Position numbers and translations under genes: made by a program
The notes under the pieces: model-generated
Seen by the model: the letters and a program-made list of their open reading frames with translations, nothing else
Database searches by the model: none
Told to the model about the DNA's origin: nothing
In this document: positions 46,957-58,285 of the stretch, one piece after another
Numbering within the stretch: position 1 is the first letter of the stretch
Layout: each line of letters starts with the position of its first letter
Assembly (NCBI GenBank): GCA_964019055.1
Contig: OZ025214.1
Coordinates: 5,407,858-5,471,857, forward strand
Source: Anthopleura xanthogrammica
Lineage: Eukaryota; Cnidaria; Anthozoa; Actiniaria; Actiniidae
Length of the DNA: 64,000 bases
Direction of reading: 5' to 3'

Positions 46957-49900
46957 TCATCCTCCTTTAGATTGTTTTTCTTGCAGACGTTTTAGTTTAG
47001 CCAGGTTCTGTTGTAGGATGCTGTTGTGTGGCTCCAGGTCCAGCGCTTTCTCGTAGTGTTTGCGGGCTTCGGGATAGTTTTTCTGTAAAGAGCAATAAGC
47101 AGCTGTAAGTTCACAGGAGTGCCTCTCTTCTAGAGGATGGCGAACCTATTTCCCGTTCCCAGGAAAATTTCAAGTTTCTGAGGTAAGTTAAAACGTACAA
47201 TAAAATAATTTTCATAAATCTCACGTTCTGAATGCCGCGTGCATTATGATAGCCCAACGCACACGCGCGCACTTTTTTATTTCGTTATCCAAAATAACAA
47301 TGCGTCGTGCTTCTCCTAACAATACTTCGTGTTTTGCCAATCCCCGCGTGCTTTAAAATTTCACACAGCATGTGCGCGCGTGTTCTCTTTCTTCAACAGT
47401 GCTTCAGCCTTTCTTTCTTTTTTTTTAACATGAATGTGCGCGTGTGCAAAGGATAGTGGAAAGTTTTCAGTTCATATTTTACCTCCATGTGAAGTATAAC
47501 CCCTAGGTGCATGTGCGCAGTGGCATGTTTAGGATCAAGCTCTACTGCCTTCAAGAAACTCTACAAAGAAAAGGAAAGAAAGAAGGAACTTTAATATACC
47601 AGCGTGCGATTACATCGGTAGCCGAGGGACGCAGTTTCCAGGGCCTTAACTGGCCAATCATTTGGACAGGCGGGCTATTTAGGTTATAATTGTTAAGGCT
47701 TACGGTATGGATTTTCCGTGCATTGTCTAATAATTCTAACTGGATAAACAGGACGCATGCTGCAAAGTTCTGCGTGTTGTCATTCTTCGTGACCGTGACC
47801 GAGCCGAGCCGAGATCTGCTCTTTTAAATACCACAGGAATCCCAAAAATACAACATTTAACACATAAGAAATAAACCTGTTTTGCGGCGCTCATATTGTG
47901 GATATCTTTTAATAAGTTGCCATGGTGAAAGTAGAGGTCAGCGGTTTGGAATTTCTTCAGTGCCATGGAGATGATGTCGATCGCCTGTAACAACCAATGA
48001 AGCAGTAATAAGATGAAATCCATTCCAGTTTAGCAATATGTTCCCTTTCCCCCGGTAGCGTTAGGTAGGAAATGTTTGGTGGGGGATCTATCAGTAAGAA
48101 TGAATGGGTGAATGGGAGGAAAGGAGTACTGCATGAACATGTCATTCCATCATTCATTTACCTCTCCTATTTGTCCTGCCTGTTCCAGTGCCGAGGCAAC
48201 GTTTTTGTAGTGATCCGCCTTGTTTGGGTTCTGTTGTAAAGCCTTCTTTGCTAACCGCACAGCTTCACCATGGCGCCCTAATTTGCTTAATAATATTCCC
48301 TAAAACGAATAGTTGAAGATATAGAGTTAAAAATAGTCACCTAGTAGGCATGCAGCTAATGTTTATTATTGGTTGTCTCAACCCACGCCAAGATTGACAG
48401 CTCTCACTGTCAAGATGATGTTGAAGTTACCGGTGATCAGTGATGATGATGGTGATGTTGATCATTGATGATGGTTGTGATGATGATGATGGATGGTAAT
48501 CAGTGATGATGATGGTGATGTTGATCATTGATGATGATTGTGATGTTGATGATGATGGTGATGATGATGATGTTGTCGATGATGTTGTCGATGATGATGA
48601 CGATGATGATGATGACGATGGTATAAATGATGATGATATGAATGCTGGTAGGGCAATGATGATGTAATGGAATAATAAAGCTCATAATGATACAAATGAC
48701 GATTGATGATAAAAATACTTAGCTCATACCATATTTGACAAAGTCTCGTCATTAGCAGGATTCATCCTCAGTGCCTCACCCCAGGTCATCTCAGCATCTG
48801 CTATTCTGTCTTGATTATAATACATCACTCCAAGTAATTGTAATGTACTCTCTTCTCGCTTAATAGACAAAGCTCTAGAGGTGAAAACAATTACAAACAA
48901 GACAAATTACAACAAAATATCTCAAACATCATATGATTCTGATTGGGTGTGTAGGAATCTTGCACGTTGTGATTGGTTTAAAGGATGTTCACGCTTCCTC
49001 ACCGTGACCGTGCCGAGTTTGGAGCCTTTCACATTCATACAGAATCCATACAACCATTTTCAACAACTAGCCAATAGTTCAAGTCCGTGATTTCCGGCTT
49101 TTATCAAAGTTTTAAAACCGTGCCAAAGTGCCAAAAACTCTCTAACCCGAACCCTAACCTAACCCAAATCTCTCTGGTTTACGCAAAAATCCAAAATGGA
49201 GTGAAAAATCTTTCATGACATTTTTATACGAACAGATACAGAGCAACTCTTACTTTTTAAAGGCATTTTCTGCTTGGTGTACTTGTCCAGCACCTCTTAA
49301 CAATCGTCCCATATTAACGTAGGCTACTGAGTGATTGTTGTTCAGTTGGATGGCTTGTTGGTATGCACTCAAGGCTTCCTTAACTTTCCCTACCAGAAAT
49401 AACAAGATTTTTAAAAGGAAATAAAAAGGTTGAAAATTGAACTGTAAAACGTATTTTAGAAAATTAAAACCGTCTTACTTTTCTGTCGCCAAACTGTAGC
49501 CTTCATCAGAAGCTCAAATATATTAAACAAACGTTCAGCCAGTTCAGTTTATCTATCGTACCTTGGGGTTGTGATTAATGAAGTGTACAATCGTGGGAAT
49601 AAAGAGAAAAAAGTGGAGAGGTGGAAAGTGATCAATCAATGGCAAGGCATACCTATTTTGGCCAAGAAGACGCCATAATTATTGTATCCATCAGGATTGC
49701 TAGGTGATAACGCGAACACTTGTTTGTAATATGATTCAGCTTCGTCTAGTTTGTTTTGTTCACTCAGTATTCCAGCCAGATTCATCATGGCGTCGATATA
49801 ACTGGGGTTTATCCTGATGTGAGAAACGCATACATATGACATATATTACAATGATAACAAAAACTATTTTTGATGCGCAAAGTAGTGTTATCCAGTTAAC

Positions 49901-52900
49901 CACCAACAGAAAAAAAAAAAACTTTAGCAAGGATATCATTCAGCAAGGGATGACCCAACTGCAAAAACAACTTTAAAGGCAGCGGTAATGGAACAATAGC
50001 AGCCACAGCAACAACAATAATATAGCACCAATAGCAGCAATTACAACAGCAGCATAAACAACAACACTAACAGCAGCAACACAAACAGCAGCAACAACAA
50101 CAGCAGCAACAACAGCGACGACAACAGCAACGACGACAACACCAACACCAATAGCAGCAACAACAACCACAACAGAAGCAGAAGTAGCATCATCATGAGC
50201 CATCTTGACACAGTACTAAGGTAACAGCAGAGGTAACAGCAATGTCAGAAAGAGCAACAACAGCAATATTATACCTCAGTGCTTCTTTGAGCATCTTTTC
50301 AGCCTTCTTCATTTTATTTTGGTTTCTGCAGGAAAAGATCATTTATAGTTTTTGAACTTTGGATAAACCACTGTCTGGTTACTCGATTATTAGTCAAAAA
50401 TCACAAAAGCATTTCACAGTTTACTTACGCATAACGCACGCCAAGATTGAAGTAAGAGTTAGCATGCATTGGGTCATATTTGATGGCTAATTCGAAGTGT
50501 AGGATGGCTTCCTAACAGGAAAGAAAATTGCAGATGTGTTCAAATTAAAATGGAATACGATTATGAACCTGAACCTGTGAGAAATATGTTTGCAGTTCAA
50601 ATGAGTGCTGTGCCGTGTGACGTGCTCCGTGCCGTGCCATGATATGGTTTGGTGTGTTGTACTCCTTTGTTGTGCTGTGTTGTGCTTTGCTGTGTTTTAC
50701 ATGTGCCGTGCTGTGCTCTGTTGTGCCGTGCCATGATATGGTTTGGTGTGTTGTGCTCCTTTGTTGTGCTGTGTTTTACATGTGCTGTGTTTTACATGTG
50801 CTGTGCTGTGCTGTGCTGTGCTGTGCTGTACTGTGCTGTGCTGTGCTGTGCTGTGCTGTGCTGTGCTGTGCTGTGCTGTGCTGTGCTGTGCTGTGCTGTG
50901 CTGTGCTGTGCTGTGCTGTGCTGTGCTGTGCTGTGCTGTGCTGTGCTGTGCTGTGCTGTGCTGTGCTATGGTTTGGTGTTTTGTGCTGTATTGTGCTTTG
51001 CTGTGCTGTGTTGTGTCGTGCCGTGCTATGGTTTGGTGTTTTCTGCTGTGCTGTGCTGTGCAGTGTCGTGTCGTGTCGTGCTATGGTTTGGTGTGATGTG
51101 TTGTGTTTTGCTGTGCCATGCTATCCTATCCTATGTGTAACATTTGTTGAATGGCTGATCACACAAAAACGTTGATTTCTCAAAACATTTTCAATATTCC
51201 AAAGACTGTAAATTCAAATAACTTTAATAGTTTGAAGGTCATACCTCTGTGTTATTAGTAAGAAGTGTACCAAGATTGTTATGAGCACTCACATGATCTG
51301 GTTCTAACCTAAAAAATATCAAGCAAAGCAATAAATCTAGCCAGTCAACTCCAGGATAATAAATTATTTTTTCATGCCTAACTTACTCTAAACATTTTGT
51401 ATAGTGTTTGATGGCTTCTTCATCTTTATTAATGTCTTTAAGAAAGTTTCCATAGTTGTAGTGCACTTTAGCATTATGAGGAAGGGTCTCCACTCCAGAC
51501 CTGACAACAAAAAATAAGAATTATAAATTCATTATTATCTTTGATTAAACACATAAATTTAAGTTTCTGTCAAAAGGTAACACAGGGGTCAGTGTTTGAT
51601 CCAGGGTGGTTCTGAGGTCTCCATTGAACCCCCCTTGTGATATCTTGTGAAGCCAATCTTGTTCTTTACACTCAATAAAATGAAATTGGAACCCCCTTTT
51701 TGAAGCTGATTGTAACAGCTTTTTATGAGTGGCAGCTATTTTGGAACCCCCTTTTCAAAATCCTGGATCCACTGCTGGGGGTAAGGATTAAGCAACGAGC
51801 CTACACTTGACTGGTATTCATCTACTTTATGACCAGCTGTACTTACTCGAATAATGTTTCTCTGTTCCTCCACACTTCATTCCTTTTTATAGTTTTACAA
51901 CAAAATAGAATTACAAGGAAAAATAAACCCAAGGTTGCTAGTTTATCTGACCATCTTGCTTCTCTTTCAGGATTATTATGTTGAGTTCTTGAGATTCCAG
52001 CTAGCTTGTTTATGCCATGCACAACAAGAAGACAAAATCCAATGCTGCAAGGAAATGGCACAATTTAGTCCTGTTTGTATGGACTGACATCAACATCTTC
52101 ACCATCACTCTCATCATTAATGCATCATCATCATCATCATCAGCATCAATTATAATCATCACCATCATCATCACCACTGTCATTCATCACCATCACCACT
52201 ACCACCACCACACTACTAATTACTTCCTTATTCATCATTGACATCAATTATAATCATCACCATCATCATCACCATCAGCACTTTACTGTCAGTCATCACC
52301 ATCACCACCATTACACTGCCAATCACTTCATCATCAATTACCATCATCATTATCAACATCAACCATCATCACCTCACTGTCACTCGATCATTGCCATCAT
52401 CACCACAACCATCATCATCATCACCACTAGCATCAATTGTCATCATCCTCATCTTAACTGCAATAGACCTCTCCCGAACTCGCTTGAATGACCGCAGAAC
52501 AAAAGATTCAAGTCAAAACTGGAGTTTTCAAATCCATACATTTACTGCATTTGTCTACTCCAGCCTCGAATGGGATCTATTGTTCTGTGGTCAGTCAAGC
52601 GAATTCAGAAAGGTCATTAAGTATATAAAAATTACTCCTAATTTATTGATCTTTAGGATTTTATATACAATACCTTGGAATGTAAAGGATTCTCTCTGCA
52701 ACTACAAATCCCACTCTAAAAAATACATTAGAAGCTGGGACAAATGGCACTGCCATCAAGACTAATCCTATAAGAACTGTCAGCTGATCATCTTCCTGGA
52801 ATAGATATGTATGAACCATGTTGTAAGCTTACATAGAAATATTGATAAACAAATCAAATCTTAGATCACTGAGCTTTAAATGTTGCCATTAATCATTATC

Positions 52901-55900
52901 ATCATTTCCATCATCAATCACCAATACCAATCATCATCATCATCACTATTTATCATCTTCATCATCATCAACACTGCCATCATCATGATTAATCATCACA
53001 ACTTGCCCAACATCATCAACACTATCATCAATCCCCAAAATCATCACTACCACCACCATCATCTTCATCATCACCACTGTCATCACCATCAACAGACATC
53101 ATTACCATTAATCATCATCAATGATCACAATCATCATCACCATCCACATAAATTATCATCATTACATGCTATTTATCAAGACGTGCATAGCTAAAATAGT
53201 GAATAAAAAATTTAACTTTTAGATACCTGAGCTTTCTTAGAAAACAAGCTATGATAGACTAATAAGCCAATCACAATGAAGAATGTTATGGTTGCTAAGT
53301 TACGAGGATCCCAAATAGATTCAACCAATGGGATGCTTCCGCCCTGCCAATCATAGCTAAGGTTACTTGGAGAGAGTAGAAGCCAGGCATTAAAACCATA
53401 GAGGAAAGAAAATGTCATGAATCTTGTTAAGAAGGAGTCTGAAAATGATGCAGGGTTGTCTTGCTTGATGAACCTTGGAAGGCTTCCTCCTAGCATCCAT
53501 ATGCGAAATGCCATGAGGCAGATGACCTGGGTAAACAACAAACATTTGTTCATTCAGTCATTTGTTCATTAAGTCTTTTGTTCATTCACGACAGCAATTT
53601 GCTCATTCATTTAGCCATTTGTTCATTCATCTAATCATTCAGTCATTTGTTCATTCATTCATTTGTTCATTCAGTCTTTTGTTCATTCATTCATTTGTTT
53701 GTTCAGTCATTTGTTCATTCATTCATTTGTTCATTCAGTCTTTTGTTCATTCATTCATTTGTTCATTCAGTCTTTTGTTCATTCAGTCTTTTGTTCATTC
53801 AGCAATTTGTTCGTTCAGTCATTTACTCATTCAGTCATTTATTCATTCATTTGTTCATTCAGACATTCTTTCATTCATTCATTTTTAATGTATAATGAAT
53901 AAATAACAATATATTAAATTACCACAGTTGTTAGTGTAACTGTTCTTGAAATAATTGGTTTTAATGATTGTAGAAAATCTGATGACAAATCACCATTCCA
54001 GTACAACCTATGAAACCAAATATTAGAATAAATATCAAGTTATGTTATCAAGTTTAGCCTATATGCAAGTCAAGGTAACTTTACATCTCAAATATCAGTA
54101 TTGTTATATAGCTTAGATAGTATGCAAGCTCTGATTGGTCAAGATCTGTGCTGTATTAGTGAACAGAGAATGGTTGCATACAGATGCCATCTGCACATGC
54201 AGCTTGCTTTGCGAAGAGATGTAAGACAACAGCATTGAACACTACAACTTTATTCTTTAAGACTACACAATAAAACAAAATCAGCTTTTTCTGTGCTCTG
54301 TTCAATAATACAGCACTCGAAGAAAGCATCAAAAGAACCCAAGAAATGTGTAAAGCACCTGCCTACAGATTGTGCTTCCCTTCACATTTCTTTCACACAC
54401 CTTTTGTACAAATATATCTATATTTTATAACTATCACTCCCTGAAATGGACTCTTCCATGAGGTTTGCTCCACACACACCTCCGGATCCACTACCTTCAC
54501 TATTTACAATTTTTTAACCAATTCTTTTTTAACAAAATAATAAAAGCATACCTTTTCCATAGTTTGCTAATAACAAACATGTCATAAATAACACAGACAC
54601 CAAATACAGTGATGCCTTGTTCTTTGACAAGCATAGCAGTACCACCAAGTAAAATACACCCCAACATATACAGCCATTGTATATGACTGCTGGACTTCGT
54701 AGATGTTGACCTGAAATAGAATTGTAATTTACATCTGTTTCATGCAGTCTCGCATCTTCAAAAACATTATCAGTATCACCACTGTTTCATTGCTATGTAC
54801 TGATTGGGATACTTGCCAAGGTTATATACCTTCCCAAGGTTCCCATATACATACTCAAATGATATATTTGATTGACAGTAGTCTACTTCTGATTTTAAAC
54901 CTGTCGCAAGAGTTTATCTCAATCAGCACATACCAAGAAAACAGTGGTAATCTAGGATTGGCTTCCATCAATCAAAATATAATAGTAACTCAAACTGTTA
55001 ACACTGTTAAAACTGTCACACGCTACCATTTCTCATGCAATTGCAACTTGTCTTGCAAAAAAAATTATTGCAGGTTGCACCAGCGTTTTTCAAGTTTGAC
55101 ATCTCCTCGCAAGACTTGAATTTCTTATTTTTTTTGCTGCATGAAAAGTCGAACTGACTTCTACTTTCTGCAAAAATGTTGTAAAATTTACATGAAAAAT
55201 GGTTGTGCAACTTGCAATAAATATTAGAGCATGTGCACAAGCCTGTAATTTATTCACCATTGATTCAAATTATGTGTGCAACTTGTAACATTTTTTTCCG
55301 TGAGACAAATTGCAACTTTGTTGGACTGAAGGACCAAGAACTAAAAAGATATGCCATATTATAAAAGTTGCCCAACTTAATTAGAAACATTGAAAAACTA
55401 CTATAAAGTATATGAACTAATTTAAAGATACAAATACTAAAACACAAAATATATATGATAATATTTTGGATTCAAAGTTGTTTTGAAAATAAGACCAACT
55501 GGGGGAAAATAGAGAACATTTTGGTGAGGTGGGAGATATTTTTCCCATTTTCTTATAGCTAGTCTTTTGCTAAATAATTTTAGAAAAGTGCCTTTAATAA
55601 ACCCAAGGTTATAAAATTTAAATACCTTATAAAGAACAATAAAGAAATAAGAAATAGAAGACAAGCAAGAACATCAGCGCGTCCAACAACACCTGTTACC
55701 TAAAAATTAAATATTAAAATAATTGTTAGGTAAGATTAAGATTAAACTTAATTTATAAGCTTAATTTAATGTTTTTTAGAGATAATTTTTAGCTTCTTTT
55801 GGTACTTACTGCTTCTGTATGGACAGGATGAGTAGCAAAGAGCAGCCCTGCAGATACGCCAAGACGCAAGGATTTGAAGACGATTTTTTCGGCAAAGAAG

Positions 55901-56328
55901 ACGAACAACAAACAGACAACAACATGAAGTACAACATTAACAAGATGAAAACCAAAAGGCGATAAACCATGAACTAAATAGTTTAACCGGAACGTTAAAA
56001 CACACACAGGTCTGTAGGACTTATGGCTTAAGTTGCTCGACATCGGCTTTCCCCAGAAGTCGTTCTTAAAGAGGTCAAGAATTGAGGTATTTTCTTGGAC
56101 ATCTTTGTTGTCTTTGATCGCGAAGACATCATCATGTACCAGGTCAAATTCCAGGCTATTTAGATAACATGCGAGGGCTAACGCTGCAATAACAGCATAC
56201 CAAAAGCTCCTCTGTAATGCTGGTAGTAAGATATTACATCTGGTTGCCGTATTTTGGCGTTTGTCTTGGGTTTCTTGTTTGTTCTTTGGCTCTGTTTTGA
56301 GAGCGCGCAACTTCAAATTCGCCGCCAT
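46957..56328 (-). CDS. TMTC1: TMTC1-like protein O-mannosyltransferase (18 exons, complete)
   Basis: Exons from 5' to 3': 55810-56328, 55626-55699, 54552-54710, 53923-54007, 53227-53526, 52674-52795, 51847-52044, 51387-51500, 51245-51308, 50429-50511, 50275-50325, 49653-49813, 49254-49389, 48730-48874, 48162-48299, 47877-47984, 47483-47560, 46957-47082. All introns are GT..AG and the lengths sum to 887 codons (886 residues); vertebrate TMTC1 is similar in length. The start is confirmed by an in-frame stop 12 bases upstream. TMTC proteins are multi-pass ER enzymes that O-mannosylate cadherin-type substrates. Seen: acidic HDD motif in the first luminal loop (D66-D67); [43 protein letters not shown]; the DUF1736 region in exon 5 ([31 protein letters not shown]); [16 protein letters not shown]. 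From about residue 486 come roughly ten TPRs beginning [20 protein letters not shown]-region strings resemble TMTC1 more than TMTC2-4, so the paralogue assignment is likely but not proven. Confidence 0.93.
48441..48640. repeat. (GAT)n degenerate microsatellite (TMTC intron)
   Basis: GAT/GATGATGGT runs between TMTC exons 14 and 15. Confidence 0.95.
49983..50260. repeat. CAACAG/CAGCAA-rich microsatellite (TMTC intron)
   Basis: Degenerate CAA/CAG trinucleotide repeats between TMTC exons 11 and 12, ending about 15 bases before exon 11. Confidence 0.9.
50608..51130. repeat. (TGTGC)n pentanucleotide array (TMTC intron)
   Basis: A perfect array at 50799-50967 (about 34 copies) is embedded in a degenerate region with ATGGTTTGGTGT spacers recurring between blocks. 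It lies between TMTC exons 9 and 10. Confidence 0.97.
51583..51782. mobile_element. hAT-like MITE remnant (TMTC intron)
   Basis: The left end CAGGGGTCAGTGTTTGATCC and right end CCTGGATCCACTGCTG are imperfect inverted copies around GTGGATCCAGG. Inside, CCCCCTT/AAGGGGG-type stretches are repeated. Such ends are typical of hAT-type MITEs in animal genomes. The flanks (GGTAAC and GGTAAG) only weakly suggest a target duplication. Confidence 0.45.
52117..52450. repeat. (CAT)n microsatellite (TMTC intron)
   Basis: CATCATCAC and ATCATCACC runs between TMTC exons 6 and 7. Confidence 0.95.
52466..52615. mobile_element. MITE with TIR GACCTTTCC (copy 2, TMTC intron)
   Basis: Left arm GACCTCTCCCGAACTCGCTT, right arm AAGCGAATTCAGAAAGGTC. 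The arms also carry GACCGCAGAACAA and TTGTTCTGTGGTC. Same family as 27891-28054; both copies are preceded by AACTGCAATA. Confidence 0.65.
52886..53160. repeat. (CAT)n microsatellite (TMTC intron)
   Basis: CATCATCATC-type degenerate repeat between TMTC exons 5 and 6. Confidence 0.95.
53541..53892. repeat. TTCATTCA/TTTGTTCA minisatellite (TMTC intron)
   Basis: A repeat of CATTTGTTCATTCAGT-like units begins about 15 bases upstream of TMTC exon 5 and fills most of intron 4. Confidence 0.95.
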
Positions 56329-56332
56329 ATTG
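56321..56332 (-). promoter_or_regulatory. YY1-type motif over the TMTC start codon
   Basis: The minus strand reads CAATATGGCGGC across the initiator ATG, matching the YY1 consensus AANATGGCGGC known at start codons of many housekeeping genes. A second plus-strand AAAATGGCGAC lies nearby (56418-56428). Motif seen; function inferred. Confidence 0.45.
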
Positions 56333-56931
56333 AAAATCTAGACCCTTCCTGTGATCAGTTATTAGAACGTTACACTATATGTCACGCACGCAGTTGCGTT
56401 ACTCCAAACACCAAAACAAAATGGCGACTGAAATCAGAGACTCCGCTGAACCAGGCCATCGAAATCTTCGTTCTCTTTGTTCCAACCAATAATTATTGGC
56501 CAAGAAAGACGCTTGAAGTGTACCAATAATATCCTGTTTGCTGCTGAATATAACACAATATCGACGATCGTTTTACCTCAACCTCGAAATTACAGTAAAT
56601 GTATGGCAAAACTGACTTCCGGTAGGATTTTATCCTGATTCGGTTCCAGGAATCACGGTCACGATCCAATAAACTTTAAATTGGCTCAGGAAGGACGGTT
56701 GTTATATATCGGCTTATTGCGCCGTTTTCGCAGTCCATATATACTGTGACTTTTTAAGCCAAAAACCTTTGTCGGTATTTGCACTTTACGGTATTGGGAT
56801 TTACTCTAAAAAAAAAATTTTTTTTACAGCCACTAACTTCAACGGCCTAAAATGTTACAGTAAGTATCCTCATTGACAGGGTCAAAATCGGCTATGGATT
56901 AACGGCCTAAAATGTTACAGTAGGAATAATT

Positions 56932-57675
56932 TTGGTGACGGGTACGTTCGTCACGTGGGTACTCCACAGGAAGTCTCCTAAGCCTTCAAGATTCAAACTC
57001 TCTCCTGCACAAAACTCTCACAAGAATGGCCAAGACTTATGGCGACATGTTCACTCTGTACCTGCCAAGTCAACCTACTGTTGTAATCAACACATTCAAC
57101 ATCGCCCACGAAGCACTAATCACCCAAAAAGATACTTTTTCGGGGAGGCCTTATTTGTTTGTTCATCAATATTTTTCCCGCGGAGGAAAGGGCCTGGGTT
57201 TCAATGACTTCACCCCTACTATGGTCCTTGCTCGTAAAATGGTCCATTCAGCGTTGCGCATTTATCAGCCTTACTTGGAGGACAAATTAACCGAGGAAGG
57301 AATGGCATTAGTGGAGAGATTTAACAAGTATAAAAACAAGCCATTTGACCCCCAAAACGATTTCTCTTTCGTCATCGCAGATGTCGTGTTTTCAATTGTA
57401 TACTAATACGCTTTGATTTGGATGACGAGGAACTCCAAAGGTGAGTTCACATGACACAGAAATTGAGTTATCTGCCCTTTGGAGCCGGACGCCGTTCGTG
57501 TGTTGGAGAAGCTTTGGCGAAGAAATAATTGTTTCTCATGTCGGTAATTTTGTTCCAGAAGTTGAAGTTTGAGAGTCCTGAAGGCAGTCCTCTTCCTGAT
57601 GATATTCACGATGGCACACTGGGTCTTGCATATGCACCAAAACCTTTCAAGGTTGTTGCAAGAGCAAGAAAAGTG
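56932..57675 (+). pseudogene. Cytochrome P450 pseudogene (5' piece)
   Basis: A degraded paralogue of the P450 at 60853-62349. Homology starts near its codon 19, so the start and membrane anchor are lost. There is a ~24-base deletion after the GTCACGTGGGTA string. 56972-57386 is almost identical to the intact gene (one difference noted by eye). Then GTATACTAATACGC introduces a stop and a one-base loss. At ACTCCA (57432-57437) the sequence jumps to the 3' end of the gene, removing 659 bases that encode the I helix and the ExxR region. The remnant heme-loop coding sequence is present (GGAGCCGGACGCCGTTCGTG) but followed by a TAA. It cannot make a P450. Confidence 0.92.
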
Positions 57676-58130
57676 CCCGGGGGGGGGGGGGGGGGGGAGT
57701 ACTACCACCCCAACTTGGGTGGGGGTGTACCGCCAGGTCCTCAAAACCCTGACCCTATCCCAGACCTAGAATTTTGATTTCATATACCCTACCCCAGACT
57801 AAACCTACATTTTGTTAACATGCAAAAAACGGTTATTCAATAGATTTCAATAACTATTTGGCAATTGTTTAATTGAATTTAAATCGTTGTTTTTTTTTTG
57901 TGCCGGCAGAAAACGTAGCCTACCAGGCTAAAACAACTAAAACATAACCCTATCCCAGAAAAAATGTCAAAAAGATACCCTATCCCAGACAAAAACCTTA
58001 CCCTTCCCCAGACAAATTGTAAAAAAATGATACCCTACCCCAGACCTAAAAGCCAAAAAACCATACCCTATCGGGCGGCACATACCCGTATAGCAAATAT
58101 AGGGGAGTACCCCCCCCCCCCCCCCCCGGG
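57676..58130. mobile_element. hAT-like MITE inserted in the P450 pseudogene, 8-bp TSD
   Basis: A 455-bp element starting CCCGGG plus a long G tract and AGTACT, and ending GGGGAGTAC plus a long C tract and CCCGGG; the ends are inverted copies. It is bounded by a perfect 8-base direct repeat GAAAAGTG (57668-57675 and 58131-58138). Internally, ACCCTATCCCAGAC and ACCCTACCCCAGAC motifs recur about six times. No ORF. An 8-bp TSD plus short TIRs fits the hAT superfamily. From memory, ends of the CCCGGGGGG...GTACTCCC kind are abundant in anthozoan genomes. Confidence 0.8.
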
Positions 58131-58138
58131 GAAAAGTG

Positions 58139-58285
58139 TAACTAAAACTGAAGAGACAGATCTATTTTTAGCTAAGCTAAAAGATACAGTGGAACTGTAT
58201 CCGTTATGTAGCCACATGCATAAATACTTTTTATCATAACTACTTTACAGATGCACTGAATGTGACGGCATGCAGCCGTAGCGAT
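58139..58285 (+). pseudogene. P450 pseudogene, 3' UTR piece
   Basis: After the insertion, homology to the intact P450 3' end resumes. GAGACAGATCTATTTTTAGCT matches GAGACAACTGTTTTTAGCT, and TGTAGCCACATGCATAAATA, ACTACTTTACAGATGCACTG and AACG/GACGGCATG-type strings match the 73-bp unit downstream of the intact gene. Only one unit is present here. Confidence 0.75.

Noticed and set aside
49141..49170. CCCTAACCTAACCC string resembling interstitial telomere repeat
   Set aside because: Only about four degenerate units inside a TMTC intron; too short to support a telomeric origin.
50639..51175. Cys-rich frames (AVLCC repeats)
   Set aside because: Pentanucleotide TGTGC repeat in a TMTC intron; the cysteine richness is an artefact, not a small secreted cysteine-rich protein.
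52238..52765. 175-codon plus-strand frame through the CAT repeat
   Set aside because: Runs through microsatellite, a MITE and the antisense of TMTC exon 6; not a gene.
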